From the NCBI RefSeq assembly GCF_050947875.1, contig NC_134576.1, positions 55,060,255 through 55,124,254 of the forward strand: a stretch of 64,000 nt of DNA. The letters run 5' to 3'. How positions within the stretch are numbered: position 1 is the stretch's first letter; every line of letters begins with the position of its first letter. This DNA is from Dermacentor variabilis. Lineage: Eukaryota; Arthropoda; Arachnida; Ixodida; Ixodidae. Position numbers and translations under genes: made by a program. The notes under the pieces are model-generated. The model ran no database searches. It was not told the DNA's origin and worked only from the letters and a program-made list of their open reading frames with translations. Shown here piece by piece: positions 20,538 to 31,262 of this stretch.

Positions 20538-21145
20538 CGGAGGAGAGGCCCTGACGTCACTCTTCGAGAAGCTAAAGTGAAGCCGGAAGCTGGCGTTGCT
20601 CATGGCGTTGCTCCGCCTATCGGGCCAGCTCTCCTCTCTTGTTTACATTCCTCGCGAAACCACACCGCGCTGCGCGAAACCGTGCTGCTCGGACCCGCGC
20701 ACTCCGCAGCAATGCTAAGCAATCGTTAGCCCGTTATCATGATTCCGCGAAAAAGGGCAAAATTTCACGCGGATATTCCTTCGTCCGTAGCCATTGCCGT
20801 GGCGCGGTACATTACAACGTTGCATGCGTGTTCACTTCACGAATTTTAGTTCCTCCTGTCCACCTGGCCACAGCAACATCCGGGAGAGCTCGGTCCAGAT
20901 AACGCAGCGCAGCAAAACACGAAGACCAACGCAAACCTGCCCGCACGGCGCCTTTGCCACGGTACGAAACCTACGGAGCAACACGTGTGAGCGCACAGAA
21001 CCAAAACAAAGCCGCCATTGTGGCCCGAAAGGCGTGGCCGCTACGGCAAAGAAATAAAAAATCAGCAAGAAAGAGGAGAACCTACTACGTCATTTCCTCC
21101 ACACTTTTCTCCTAGCGCGCGGAGGGGGTAGGGCCTCTCCTCAGT
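20538..21145. mobile_element. MITE-like element with short inverted ends
   Basis: The segment begins with gaggagaggccctgacgtca (20540) and ends with the inverse agggcctctcctc (~21128-21143), an inverted terminal repeat of about 13 bp. The interior is CpG-rich and non-coding. It lies immediately upstream, on the minus strand, of the THAP exon relic, so it could instead be the 5' region of that element or gene. No target duplication was confirmed. Confidence 0.4.
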
Positions 21146-21889
21146 TTCCTTCCTCCATGTCTAGTATATAGGGGGTAAGCACTTCACGTCATCATCCGCG
21201 AAGAGCGCTGGAATCATCCACGGTTTGCACCATATTGCCGGCCGCTACTTTGAGCGTTCGCGTGTTTTGTGTGTGTGTCACATTGTGTTGAAGCGGACGT
21301 ACCGTCCTTTGCTCTCGTGTGGCATTTACGGCGAAGCTGTGTGTAGCTGCCCTCCGGCGGTGGTCGATGTCCGTCCGTCTACGCGTCGCGTCGACACGAA
21401 AAATAATTCCGGCTCCAGTTTCTCGCGAATGCTCTGTGGCTCTCAATATAATGTAGGTATCTTGGAAAAAATCATACTGAAGTTGGCCGATGAAATAACG
21501 ATATCATTACGCAGAGTCTTGTCTTATTTACTTGTCGTAATTGGGTAGTTCACAGTGAGGTTGTAAAGGTTACATAATTCCCGTCTGATGTGAATAGATG
21601 GCCGTTTACAGACGGAGTATGGTCACAGAAAACAGCTCTAACTTGTTTTATCGAAACTGTCCCGAAAGAAATTATGTGACAATTAACCGCTAAGACGACT
21701 CTAACGTTAAGCTGAGTTTCATCGACTTTTCATAATCACGTAGTTCACAGTGAAGTTCTAAATATTGTGGAATTCCTGTCTGTGCTTCGCCATCGTCATC
21801 ATCCCTTATGTCGATAACGAAAGACTCTTCTGCAGTCCGATGTTGCGGAAGAATTAAACGCTTTTTTTCTGTTCGGTTTTCACATCAGA
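21146..21889. other. No gene recognised
   Basis: I see no domain, RNA gene or clear repeat in this ~740-bp stretch. Open frames at 21225-21548 (+) and 21192-21446 (-) overlap each other and carry no motif. Confidence 0.55.
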
Positions 21890-22530
21890 AGAACCAGTGC
21901 CACCAGATCTGAACTGTTTCAGCTTAAATACTTCAATGAATGACCTCATAGTAACTCGCGAAGGTGTAGAAGCCGGTATAGATCATCTACCAGTTAATTC
22001 GGCACCGGGACCGGATGACATCTGCGCACTATTGCTAAAGCCTACAAAACGAGCTGTATCACGTATCTTGGTTGCTGTTTTTCAACAGTCTGTTGATACA
22101 GGATGCGTGCCTGACGCCTGGAGGTGTGCACGTGAGATTCCCATTTTTAAATCTGGTGATCCCTCCTTAGTCTCAAACTACAGGCCCATTTCACTAACAA
22201 TCATATGTTGTAAATACTAGAGCCCATTATATCACCCACCGTCATGAGATTTCTAACACATCACACTTTCTTCTCTAGCAATCAGTATGCTTTCCTTCAT
22301 GGCCGTTCCTGTGAAACTCAACTATTCGAATTGGTAACTGACCTACACGAAACCGTTCATGGTGGACCAAAAAATAGATGCTATATTTGTTGATTTTTCA
22401 AAATCATTTGACAAAGTTCCACACATCCGCTTATTAATGAAGCTAACGAATCCTAACATAAACTGTAGGATTATATTTGGGATAGCTAATTTTCTAACCA
22501 ATCGAAGTCAATCAGTATACGTGAGCGGCA
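21890..22530 (+). pseudogene. LINE reverse-transcriptase fragment
   Basis: Plus-strand coding debris of a non-LTR RT. NSAPGPDDICALLLK, WRCAREIPIFKSGDPSLVS and NYRPISLTIICCK are the N-terminal RT motifs. After a stop and frame changes, GRSCETQLFELVTDLH and DFSKSFDKVPH-type motifs follow to ~22440. The catalytic box is absent because the fragment is cut off at ~22530 by another repeat. Motif style fits the jockey/CR1/L2 range. Confidence 0.75.
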
Positions 22531-23110
22531 GCGGCGTAGCCAGGGGGGGGGGGAGACTTATGGGGCTTCAGCCCACCCCCCCCGAAATTTTTTCGTGCCG
22601 TCCCTGCACCGCCGCCCAAAGCAATCCCCGGCGCCGGAAATCATTCTGGATTTTGTCTAGAGCGAGTTTTTCACGCTCGAAAAGCCATTTCACCGCGAAA
22701 ATTGGGAACTCGGACTGGATTTCGCGGCAACGTCCATGCATCGGGATTCACACAACGCAAGTAGCCCCATCCGAGAACAAAGTTTCAAGGATATCTTGAT
22801 GGCGAAAGGGCTCGCCGCGGCATCTCGCGGAGGCCGTGGAATCTACACTTTTACGGAGCGCGTGGATGTCCTTTCCGAAACTTTATGGGTATGAAGTTCT
22901 GATAAACTTTTGATGTGAAAAGTGCATTGACATTTCCAAACGTGTGCTTTAGATTTTCACTTGAGGAATTTTGTAAGTTTAATGCTCCCATAAATATTTG
23001 ACGCCAAAGGTGCATTGACTTTTCCAAAGTCGTACATCGGGCCGTACAACACGACAAGATAAATCAACATACTATCAGACAAGTTGACAAAGCCCGTAGC
23101 GAGGCCTGAT
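22531..23110. repeat. Unclassified repeat beginning 'gcggcgtagccaggggg'
   Basis: The segment opens with a G10 run and a complementary C8 run (22545-22581) and truncates the LINE fragment. Internally two imperfect direct repeats are visible (gtgcattgacatttccaaa near 22921 and gtgcattgacttttccaaa near 23009). A similar G-run/C-run block occurs at 29209-29275. It is probably the end of a DNA transposon, with no transposase visible. Confidence 0.4.
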
Positions 23111-24356
23111 GAGAGGAAGCGTTATGGTGGTTCATTCGTGCCGTCATGTCACGTAAAAAATATCAACATTTTTTCTCACATGCGCCAACGCATCCAGTGA
23201 AGACACTAAAGCCAGCCAAGTTAACTACTTTCCTATTTATTTTTCTACTTTGACTTTTAATAGCGAGGACACATTGAGCCTCTTAAATTTTTTTGTTCTT
23301 CCTCCCCTACCCACGCGCTGCCAGAGCCAGCCAGAGCGCATGCGTTTTTCTCGTGTTGCCCCGACCACCGCGCGGCGCACTTCGGTGCGTGTTCGGTTTT
23401 CTCTAGCCGAGTGCATTTTCGCCTGGCAGAGCTTTAGACGCTTTCTAGCTAGCAGACGAGAAAAGAAACAATGGTCACTAACCGCCATCATTGTGAGGAC
23501 TCGACTTGATTGCACCGCGTTCGCTTGAACGCAACCTCTCCAGAAAGACTTCTCTCGCCGGTGTAGGATACCGAGCAGTATGCGCATGGTTCTTGGTGGA
23601 CCAAGCGTCTCGTGTTTTCTTCGATATTACTCGAATAGCCACATTAGTTGCCCAGAGTAGGCATTCGATTGTGACAAACATAATGTGCGTTTTTTTTCCA
23701 TTACGGTGCCCCCGCCCCACAAAAGAAAAAAAAAAGCGTTGTTGCGGTGCATGCAGCGAATTGTCGCATGGTGAAAGTTCTATTTTGTTACTTCTTTTGC
23801 GGAAAGTAATGGGGCATGGGACGCTTCAGTTGCCGGATACTCCTATATTATTGCGATGGCAATTATATGGGCACTCTAGGCGCATTCCTGCCGTCGCCGT
23901 CGCCCTCATGTTCCGCATAAAGTCCAAGGGCAATTTCATCCGCGCCGCATGCTGATTGTGCGAGCGAAAGCGTGTGGGGGGTGGGGGGAGGGAATGAGTG
24001 AGCCGACGATGGTGGCTCAGTCTTGTGTGCGCAAGGGAGATAAGTGAGGAGCAAGCGCGCCGCCTTCCGTCGCGCGCGATGCATCGGGGGGAGGCCATGG
24101 AATGGGGGCAGGGTCTAGGATTCTTTGAATCTGATTGCGCAACGTGTTTATTTGCCCTATTTTACGCATTATATACAGTTATCTTTTCTTAGATACGTAG
24201 CTTTATTGGAGACTTACTTATGCGTATGTTTAAATATCTTGTTGCGAGGTTTTGTGTATACGTGCAGTGAACTTTGTTTCCAGTGGCACTTTTTGCCCTT
24301 TATCAAGCTGTATCTTCGCATTTTTTATATTCCGTTGTATGTTCGCATATTTAATG
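23111..24356. other. No gene recognised
   Basis: GC-rich patches (for example 23890-24110) but no domain-bearing frame and no RNA gene. Overlapping frames on both strands lack motifs. Confidence 0.55.
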
Positions 24357-24358
24357 TA

Positions 24359-25646
24359 CGAGGGTGAGTCAAATGAAAGTCAGACTACCCACACCACGCA
24401 ATTATGGTTCTGTTCATTATCTAGAAGGCCTGCTCGTAGCACACAGGCATCTCTAATTTACAAAAGTGACACGCAGGCGTGAGGATAAATGTTCTTTAAT
24501 GCTCTCATACACTGGGTTGAACATGGTTGCGTGCCGTAATGGACGCTCCAGAAGTTGAGCAGCGTGGTGCCGTGAGGTGTTTGACAGCTGAAGGTGTTTC
24601 TCAAAAAGAAATTAGTCGCCGAATGGCTGCCGTGTACATTGAACAATGCATTTCATTGGCCACTGTGAAGCGTTGGAACAAACAGTTCAAAGAAGGACGT
24701 GAAAGTTGCAAAGACGATCCCAGACCGGGCCAAAGCGATCGTGCAATCACCCCTAACAATATTGCAAAGGTTGATCAGCTGATGAGACAAGAACGGAGGA
24801 TAAGCATCGATGAACTGGCAGAGCGGGTGAACATCAGTCACGGTTTCGTTCACACCATAATTCATAAACATCTCGGTTATCGGATCTAGTGTGCGCAATG
24901 GATGCGCAAGATTTTGAACCACGGCCAGAATACGGAGAAGATCGGCGCTGCCTTTACTCATCTGATCTGGCATCACAATAATGGTGATGATTTCTTGTCT
25001 GCTATTGTGATCGGAGACGAACCATCATGCCACAACTACGAGCCTGAAACACGACGGCAAAACTTACGATGGCAACATTCGAGTTCACCATCCCCCAAGC
25101 AAGCAAACGCTGTCATTTCCACCGGAAATGTGTTGACTTTTATTTTTCGATCGTCAGGGGGCATTACTGATAAAATTTGCTAAATCTTGAGAGATTATCG
25201 ATTGTTTCCGATATTGTGAAACGCCGGATCGGCTGCGTTTCGCAATCAAGAGCAAACTACGTGGAAAATTGACGAATGGGGTCATCTTGTTCCACGACAA
25301 TGCCCATCCCCGCGTCGCTGATGTCGTTAATACAAAACTGGCGAAGTTCAAGCGGGAAACGCTGCAACATACGCCATACAGCTCAGACCTGTCGCCTTGC
25401 GACTTCCATATCTTGGGGCAACCAAAAAAAAAACAGCTCAAGGGAACCAGATTCGCCTCGGACGATGACGTGAAAGTCAATTGCAGACGTTTTGAAGCAG
25501 CAACCAAAGGAGCTTTATGAGACGGGAATTGTGCGTCTCGATAGTCAATAGGACAAATGTCTAAATGCTCATGGTGGCTACTTTTAATTAAAGTACCCCG
25601 TTTGTCATATATTCGCATTTGCTCACTTTCATTTCACTCGCCCTCG
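24359..25646 (+). mobile_element. mariner transposon with intact TIRs
   Basis: A 1288-bp element begins CGAGGGTGAGTCAAATGAAAGT and ends with its inverse (acTTTCATTTCACTCGCCCTCG), differing at two positions. TA dinucleotides flank it (24357-24358 and 25647-25648), the target used by Tc1/mariner elements. Length and the single transposase gene fit a complete mariner. Confidence 0.9.
24539..25520 (+). pseudogene. mariner transposase pseudogene
   Basis: This would encode the cut-and-paste transposase. The start is ATG 24539 (MDAPEVEQRGAVRCLTAEG). The N-terminal helix-turn-helix DNA-binding region covers ~1-115. A stop at 24887-24889 interrupts it after HLGYRI, and the same frame resumes (CAQWMRKIL) with the first catalytic Asp in VIGDE and YEPETRRQ. 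A second stop at 25181 and a frame change precede VILFHDNAHPRVADVV (second Asp) and YSSDLSPCDFHIL (third Asp), spaced as in DD34D mariners. With one in-frame stop plus at least one frameshift it cannot be functional. Confidence 0.9.
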
Positions 25647-25969
25647 TATATTCTGCAGAACTCCTGCTTTACATGCGTGCTCTCTGTTGCGACTATAATT
25701 TCGGGACATTTACTCACGATACATGACCAGTCACAGCTGCTGCGTAGTAATACATTAGTACAAATGACAGGGTCATTGAGATTTTTCACTGGCCGTTGCA
25801 TATGTACAAGAATGTAAATGGAAAGAAGTCCTCGCCCCCAATATAACGAAGAAACGCTGTGTAAATATGAAACAGGGTGCGTTTATACAAAGTGTGTTTG
25901 GTCTCTTTCGTCGTCTCTATTTGTACTACGCATTATGTAAAATACGCAGACTTGTAACAAATTGTTCGA

Positions 25970-25972
<3 letters not shown>

Positions 25973-26057
<85 letters not shown>
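25973..26057. repeat. (TA)n microsatellite, ~85 bp
   Basis: An uninterrupted TA tract. The 'IYIYIY' open frames on both strands are artefacts of it. The flanks (25649-25972 and 26058-26357) show nothing recognisable. Confidence 0.97.
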
Positions 26058-26059
<2 letters not shown>

Positions 26060-26357
26060 GTGCAACTTCTGCTTACCTACGTAGCATCAAGTTAAAGTTT
26101 AATGGTATAATGTAGCGCTAGGACATAACCACGAACACAGACACATTCGCATACATCACAGGTGCTTGTGACCTTTGCATATCGTTCTTTGTGGTTGTCC
26201 CCTTGGCGTTGCATTATGTCAGTAAACAAGAACCAACTATCCCCAAAATATGTCCACCTGCAAGTGAAAATTTTCCTCACATACTACAACATAAAACCGA
26301 TGTAGCAGGACAAAAAAGGGCACCTAGGCAAATAAAGCTCAGTGCACACAGCCGCTG

Positions 26358-26526
26358 CAGCGCCGCATTTCTGTGGTGGGTGAAATGCAAGGGTGCTCGT
26401 GTACCAAGCTTTGGGTGCACATTAAAGAACCCCGGGTGGTAAAAAATAATGCGGAATTGCTCACTACGGTGTGCCTCAGAATCAAATCATCGTTTGGCAC
26501 TTAAAACCACAGAATTTAGTTTTTTC
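26358..26526 (+). mobile_element. tRNA-derived SINE (Ruka-like), 5'-truncated and diverged
   Basis: Plus-strand match to the 3' two-thirds of the SINE at 33709: cgccgcatttc, gaaatgcaagggtgctcgtgt, gtgcacattaaagaacccc, ctcactacggtgtgcctcaga and ttggcacttaaaaccac follow in the right order. The tRNA head is missing and several positions differ, which suggests an older copy. Confidence 0.7.
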
Positions 26527-28149
26527 AAAACTACGTGCATATCACCTTGAACCAGTAGTAAACATAAAATAAATTTGTTCAAATCAGAAAACGTGCACGG
26601 CACCACGCACAAAAAAAGGTGCAAGCAGAGCCGTTTGTGGTGTGCCAGGCTGCACCCACTTTCTGCAGGGTGCAAGGGCACAATGCATTGTGCCGGCACC
26701 TTGCCTTGCGCCCCGTGCAATGGAGTTCAGGGCTGCAGAGTGCGCCACTCTACCTTAGACAATTGAGGGCCAAGGTGCAGCGCACCATAAATAGGTACAG
26801 AAAGCGCAAAGAAACTTGGCTGAATCGAATTGACCTAACGCTGTTTTGCACAGTCACCGGGCATGATTTCGCAATTTATTCTCTTATATACCTTGACATG
26901 GTGCGATACAACCGCATCATTTGTTCACAATGAGGAATTGGGGCAAGATGCTCAAGAATCTCGCTTTGCGAACGTTCGCTTTGCTTCCTGCGTCAACGAG
27001 TAGGCGGTGTTCAATTGGGGCTCCCGCCTGACCGAGCAGACGACCGCGGACGAAAGCGCGGCTCCGGCGAATCACGAGGCCGCAGGAAAACGCTTGGAAA
27101 GCGAGATGCTTGCGTGATCTCGCCCCTGGTCAAGACAATGGATTGATCTGCAACGCTTAAACAAGGGTTGTCTGTGCAGCCAACATTTGGCCAAGTGTTG
27201 AGTCCCCTTAGCCAGTCCCTGTTTCAAAATGTAGGCTTCAAAGCGATCCGTTGTTTGGCCATTGTTGATCACTTCAAGCCTCCATTTCCTGTGTATCTCT
27301 TGGTAGTGTAGTTTGCTGGGCCAGTTGGTGCATGGTGAACGCATAAGGGGTTCCAGCAAGCATGGACGCTAGCACAAGCAAGAAGAAACGGACAGGACAA
27401 CGCTGGACTTACAAATGAAGTTTAGTGAGAATACACTCCACAAATCTCCGCCACGCATGTCTATACACACAAGAACCGTAACAAGATTTATAGTCAAATA
27501 TCAACAAAAGATACAGACGTACACTGAAGCCAAGTCACATCCATTCCCGAAAAGGGAAACAACACTTTGATTAACATGATAAATTTAAATATTGAAGTTC
27601 TTGAGTAAAGTTGTAAAGTTGCCGCATGGTATGCTCCACTCATCGAGCTGGAGCAGGTTGGTTTCCGGCGCAGTTGCAAAATATGAAGTTGTTGAATCAT
27701 TAACATGGAGACGGTTCCCGTGTACCACTCGTCATCTTGCAATGGCTCACTCCATGGCGGTACAATCGTTTTTACTCCGCGATTGGTTTTGGATTTAGCT
27801 AGAATTTCAACGGAGCATCACATCGCTTTTGCCAAAGCCTTTATTTGCTTTTTGCAGTTTACATAAATATCGGCAGCATCGTGACTTCATCATAATGTCT
27901 ATAATTCATGTTAGTGTGAGGCTCTGCTGCTATTAATGAAATGTCATCTGGAAGGGCACAAGTGCCAATTAAATTATACTGAGGACGTTTTTCAATAAAA
28001 CTACTGACTCGACAGGACTAAGTACCATTACCGAAGCTTGTCATATAGGCAACTTCTGAGTTGATTCAGATTTGTGTGGTTCCTTAAGATCACCGAGCAA
28101 AATTAACGAATAGTTTTTTTAGAGCACCCTCTTACGCGTTGGTACCACT
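26527..28149. other. No gene recognised; repeat half-motif near 27380
   Basis: No convincing gene. At 27371-27404 a sequence of the form agcacaagcaagaagaaacg / gacaggacaacgc resembles one arm of the hairpins at 7100 and 53644. The rest shows no domain or structured RNA. Confidence 0.5.
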
Positions 28150-28241
28150 GCTCGCGCATTCGTTGTCGTCTTCTACCACAGCTGGCTCATACTACAATTG
28201 TGTAGTTGTATTCACCTACGGGTGAATAAATTTCCTTGTCA
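28150..28241 (+). mobile_element. 5'-truncated copy of the U2-targeted LINE (3' end only)
   Basis: The 3'-terminal ~27 nt (cctacgggtgaataaa through ccttgtca) are identical to the end of the full LINE at 13690-13716. A looser match upstream (ccacagct, attgtgta) covers the end of the 3' UTR. The 5' limit is uncertain. Directly after it lies a decayed U2-like sequence in the same register as at the intact insertion. Confidence 0.65.
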
Positions 28242-28360
28242 GCTGGCTTTGAGCACAGCTTAATACGTCTTTTCATTTCGCGATATATTAAGACCAATAA
28301 TTTGATACAGAACAGACATTTTTGTAAGGGCGACAGCGTCTGTTGGGCTTGTCGAACGGA
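28242..28360 (+). pseudogene. U2: Decayed U2 snRNA 3' segment
   Basis: After the LINE 3' end comes gCTGgctTT..., then CAGCTTAATA, ATATATTAA, ATTTTTGTAAGG and GGGCTTG in the order of U2 nt 40 onward, with extra bases between blocks. The 12-nt tttttgtaagg block and gggcttg match the intact loci. The match is partial, so this is a probable, strongly diverged U2 pseudogene. Confidence 0.45.
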
Positions 28361-29734
28361 TCGATGAACTTCTGCTTACGTACCTGCCAGCTCGTAAGTT
28401 CCTGTTCGTGGTTGAGAAACCACACTTATGTCGGGCCCGCCAGGTAAACTATTATGATCGCTATAGCATCATGGTCGGGTCCCAGTTATTGCTAGTGCTC
28501 ACCCGTTCGTACAGTTGAAGCCAATCTTCGACGTCGGTGTTCTCAGAGCCGGAAAAGAAGCTGGGTCACGCTGTTGTGTGAAGACGACGTTGCGGTTGGC
28601 GGCAGATGGTTGAGACACGGTTGCTGACCGGCCCGAAGCATACTCGTCCCCAGCTTGCGCCGGCATTGTAGATGCTGCCAAGGAGCGCTCGTTGCGTAAA
28701 TACGTCTTGAAACTTGAAAAACGCGCACCTTCACCAAAATGTTACGGGGAGAAAAGACGCTTGACCACATATTTAGGAGACATATACAACGGGCAGAAGG
28801 CAGAAATATAAGACGGAGGTATAGCGCGCGCAATTATCGGTCATCGTAGCCTTCGTCAGTCTTCTCATCATCGTTCGCTACAGCAGCGCATCGTAGCACT
28901 ATTTAAATATGTTCTGTCTCTGCACGGTGCTTACGGAGGAAATAAAAAAAAACTGAAGTGCGCAAATACGAATGAGGTAGCGGCCGCTGGTGATTTTAAT
29001 TCGCTTTTCCTCCTATTGCCAGGATTTGTGGAAATTAAGCGTTAGTATGAATTAAAAACCGTGCACATCCTCGCCAACAATGACGCAGTAATTTTTTAGC
29101 CGCAAAGGAATATTAAGTGAAAAGGCAAAGGCAACTCAAAAGAAACCTCAAATTATGTGGGTGACAAAACTCCGGTAATGACACTTTAGTGGGAAGGCTA
29201 CGGAAGCACCAGGACAGGGGGGGCTTGCGCCTCCCCCCCCATGAAAAATTTGTGAGGGGGTTCGGGCCCCGGAGCCCTTCCGTAGTCGTCTCCTATGCGC
29301 CCGAGCTATTCCTGGAAGTTCATTTACACGAGGTGCAAGGGTTCCCATGGCAGTGTCCACGGTATGTCGACAGCTTTGCTTCAACCCTTAGAGCAATCCC
29401 AAAAAACCGCATAGTAAGTCAGTTTTAGTAATGTCCTGGTGAATGTGGGTTCATATTTATTTATGTTCATGTCCATGCCACCGTACTGTGGTAATTGGAA
29501 CGGGGGTGACAATAATAAGAAGAGCAAATGTTTTAGCAGGTGCTGAATTTAATTGAAAGAAAAGGTCATTTCCTGCATCAGAAGTAACCGATATGTTGGC
29601 ATAAGGAAACAGCAGAAGATGAAACCTCCAAACAAGTTTAGCGTAAGATGCAAAAAGAAATAAAAGTAGGAAATTCACATATTCTGCTCTGTCCATGTCA
29701 CAGATTTTGAATAAATATTGATTCGATAGCATTT
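28361..29734. other. No gene recognised; G-run/C-run repeat at ~29209
   Basis: At 29209-29275 a G7 run, gggcttgcgcc, a C8 run and a downstream g-rich gttcgggccccgg resemble the repeat opening at 22541. The rest has no coding domain or RNA gene. Confidence 0.5.
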
Positions 29735-31004
29735 GAGGGAGATAGAGATAAACTTTTACTTTCTGGAGCGGTAATTTGAGTCAGGACCAAGTTCACCCTA
29801 GGTCAGAGGATTCCATGAACCCTCTGGCTTGGGCGACGAGAAAGCGCGGGTCGTCCAGGTAGTCAGACCAAAGCTTGGCCTCCCACGCTTGAGCGGTGGT
29901 ATAGAAGTGCGTTGGGTTGAGGTGCTCTTGCTCTTCTATGGGCAGGAAACTGTGCAAATAGGTGCGTACGGGTATTTTTCCGTATAGGCGGCGGACGACT
30001 CCTCCCGCTTTGCTCAGGTTCCTGTGGAATGAAGTGTGTGTTCTTTTGCTTAGTCGGTGGTGTTACACAAGGTTAGAATAGCTTAGGGCGATGTCATCAA
30101 CGTTTGTGGCCGGCCTGGTCTTGGATGGCAGGAAATCCCGGCTGGTATACTTGGGGGTAGCGGCGTGTTCAGCCTCATTTCCTGCCACGTCCTGGTGTCC
30201 TGGAACCCAGTTGATGCGAGGGTCGGGGAGCGGGGCGCTTGCGATGAGATTCTTAAGTATTTTGAGTGTCTTTTCTGATACGCGTCTTCTTTGATAGTTG
30301 CGAGCTGCTGCTAGGGAGTGTGTGCGGACTACTGCTACTACTTCAGGGCAAGTTGTTATCGCCAGAGCGATTTCCGTTTTCTCTGCCGTCTCGTCGATTT
30401 AACTGCGAGCTCTTTGTCTTGGCGATCGGTGACACATATATGGCGAAGGCATTTCATTTAGTATACCGGGCAGCCCCCCATCGGTGCACCTCTTATCCGG
30501 GTGTTTCACGCATTTCTTGCTGAGCACGCGGCTGGTCCTTTTCCAGCGCTCCTTGTGGCAAGTCGGATGTATACTGTGCGGGATACGTGCAACGCAGTGC
30601 CGGTGTGATTCTTGCTTTCTTGTCTTTTTCGGTAATGTTGCTTTTACTGTAGGACGCGCAGAACTGCATGGCCGGTGGGTGTGAGTCTGAGCCGCTCTGG
30701 TTCCTTGATTTTATGAGCCTCGGCGAGGTCTTCCCACGTGTTGTGCACGTCGAGCTTGGGAAGCTTCTTCGTTGATGCCATGGGTGCGAGGGTGAAGGCG
30801 GCTTTGATTGCCTTTCGAATGACGATATTTAGTTTCTCGATTTCTGCCGGCTTGAGTGTCAGGTAGACAGTTTCATAGGTTATACGGTCAATTAGAAGAA
30901 CTTAGATTCTCCTTAGCGTGTATTACTCCTTGTGCCCGCTCCATTGGCTTGTGATCCTCTTGACAAAGTGTGTAACTTGTGACGGTGCGCGCTGGAGACT
31001 GGCG
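29735..31004 (-). pseudogene. I-type LINE, 3' half (RT end, RNase H), degraded
   Basis: On the minus strand from ~31000 downward: HFVKRITSQ, LLIDRITYETVYLTLKPAEIEKLN, RKAIKAAFTLAPMASTKKLP, then an RNase H remnant around INWVPGHQDVAGNEAEHAA. A C-terminal segment follows (GGVVRRLYGKIPVRTYLHS, then KLWSDYLDDPRFLVAQARG), and the tail is tttatctctatctccct at ~29740. Several stops and frame changes are present. The RT-end motifs resemble those of the LINE at 62509-64000 (LSKSEIEKLEALIRKAYK), so the two belong to related families. The RNase H domain points to the I group. Confidence 0.78.
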
Positions 31005-31013
31005 GAATATAAA

Positions 31014-31253
31014 AATAAATTATTGGGTGCCACGTGCCAACACAACGATATGATTATGAGACACGCCGTAGTGGTGGAGTCGGGAGTATTTTGACCACCT
31101 GGGAATGTTTAACGTCAGCCCAATGCAGACTACACGGGTGTTTTTGCATTTCGACTCCATCGAAATGAGGCTGCCGCGGCCGGGATTTGATCCCGCACCC
31201 TCGAGCTTAACAGCACAACGATGTGAGCGCCATGCCAACACGGCTGATTTGAA
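31014..31253 (-). mobile_element. tRNA-derived SINE (Ruka-like), near full length
   Basis: A minus-strand copy including the tRNA-like head with B box (ggatttgatcccgca in reverse) and the body blocks seen at 33709. A 9-bp direct repeat gaatataaa (31005-31013 and 31254-31262) flanks it. It inserted at the edge of the LINE relic 29735-31004. Confidence 0.78.
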
Positions 31254-31262
31254 GAATATAAA

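Noticed and set aside
25867..26115. IYIYIY open frames
   Set aside because: Direct translation of the (TA)n microsatellite on both strands.
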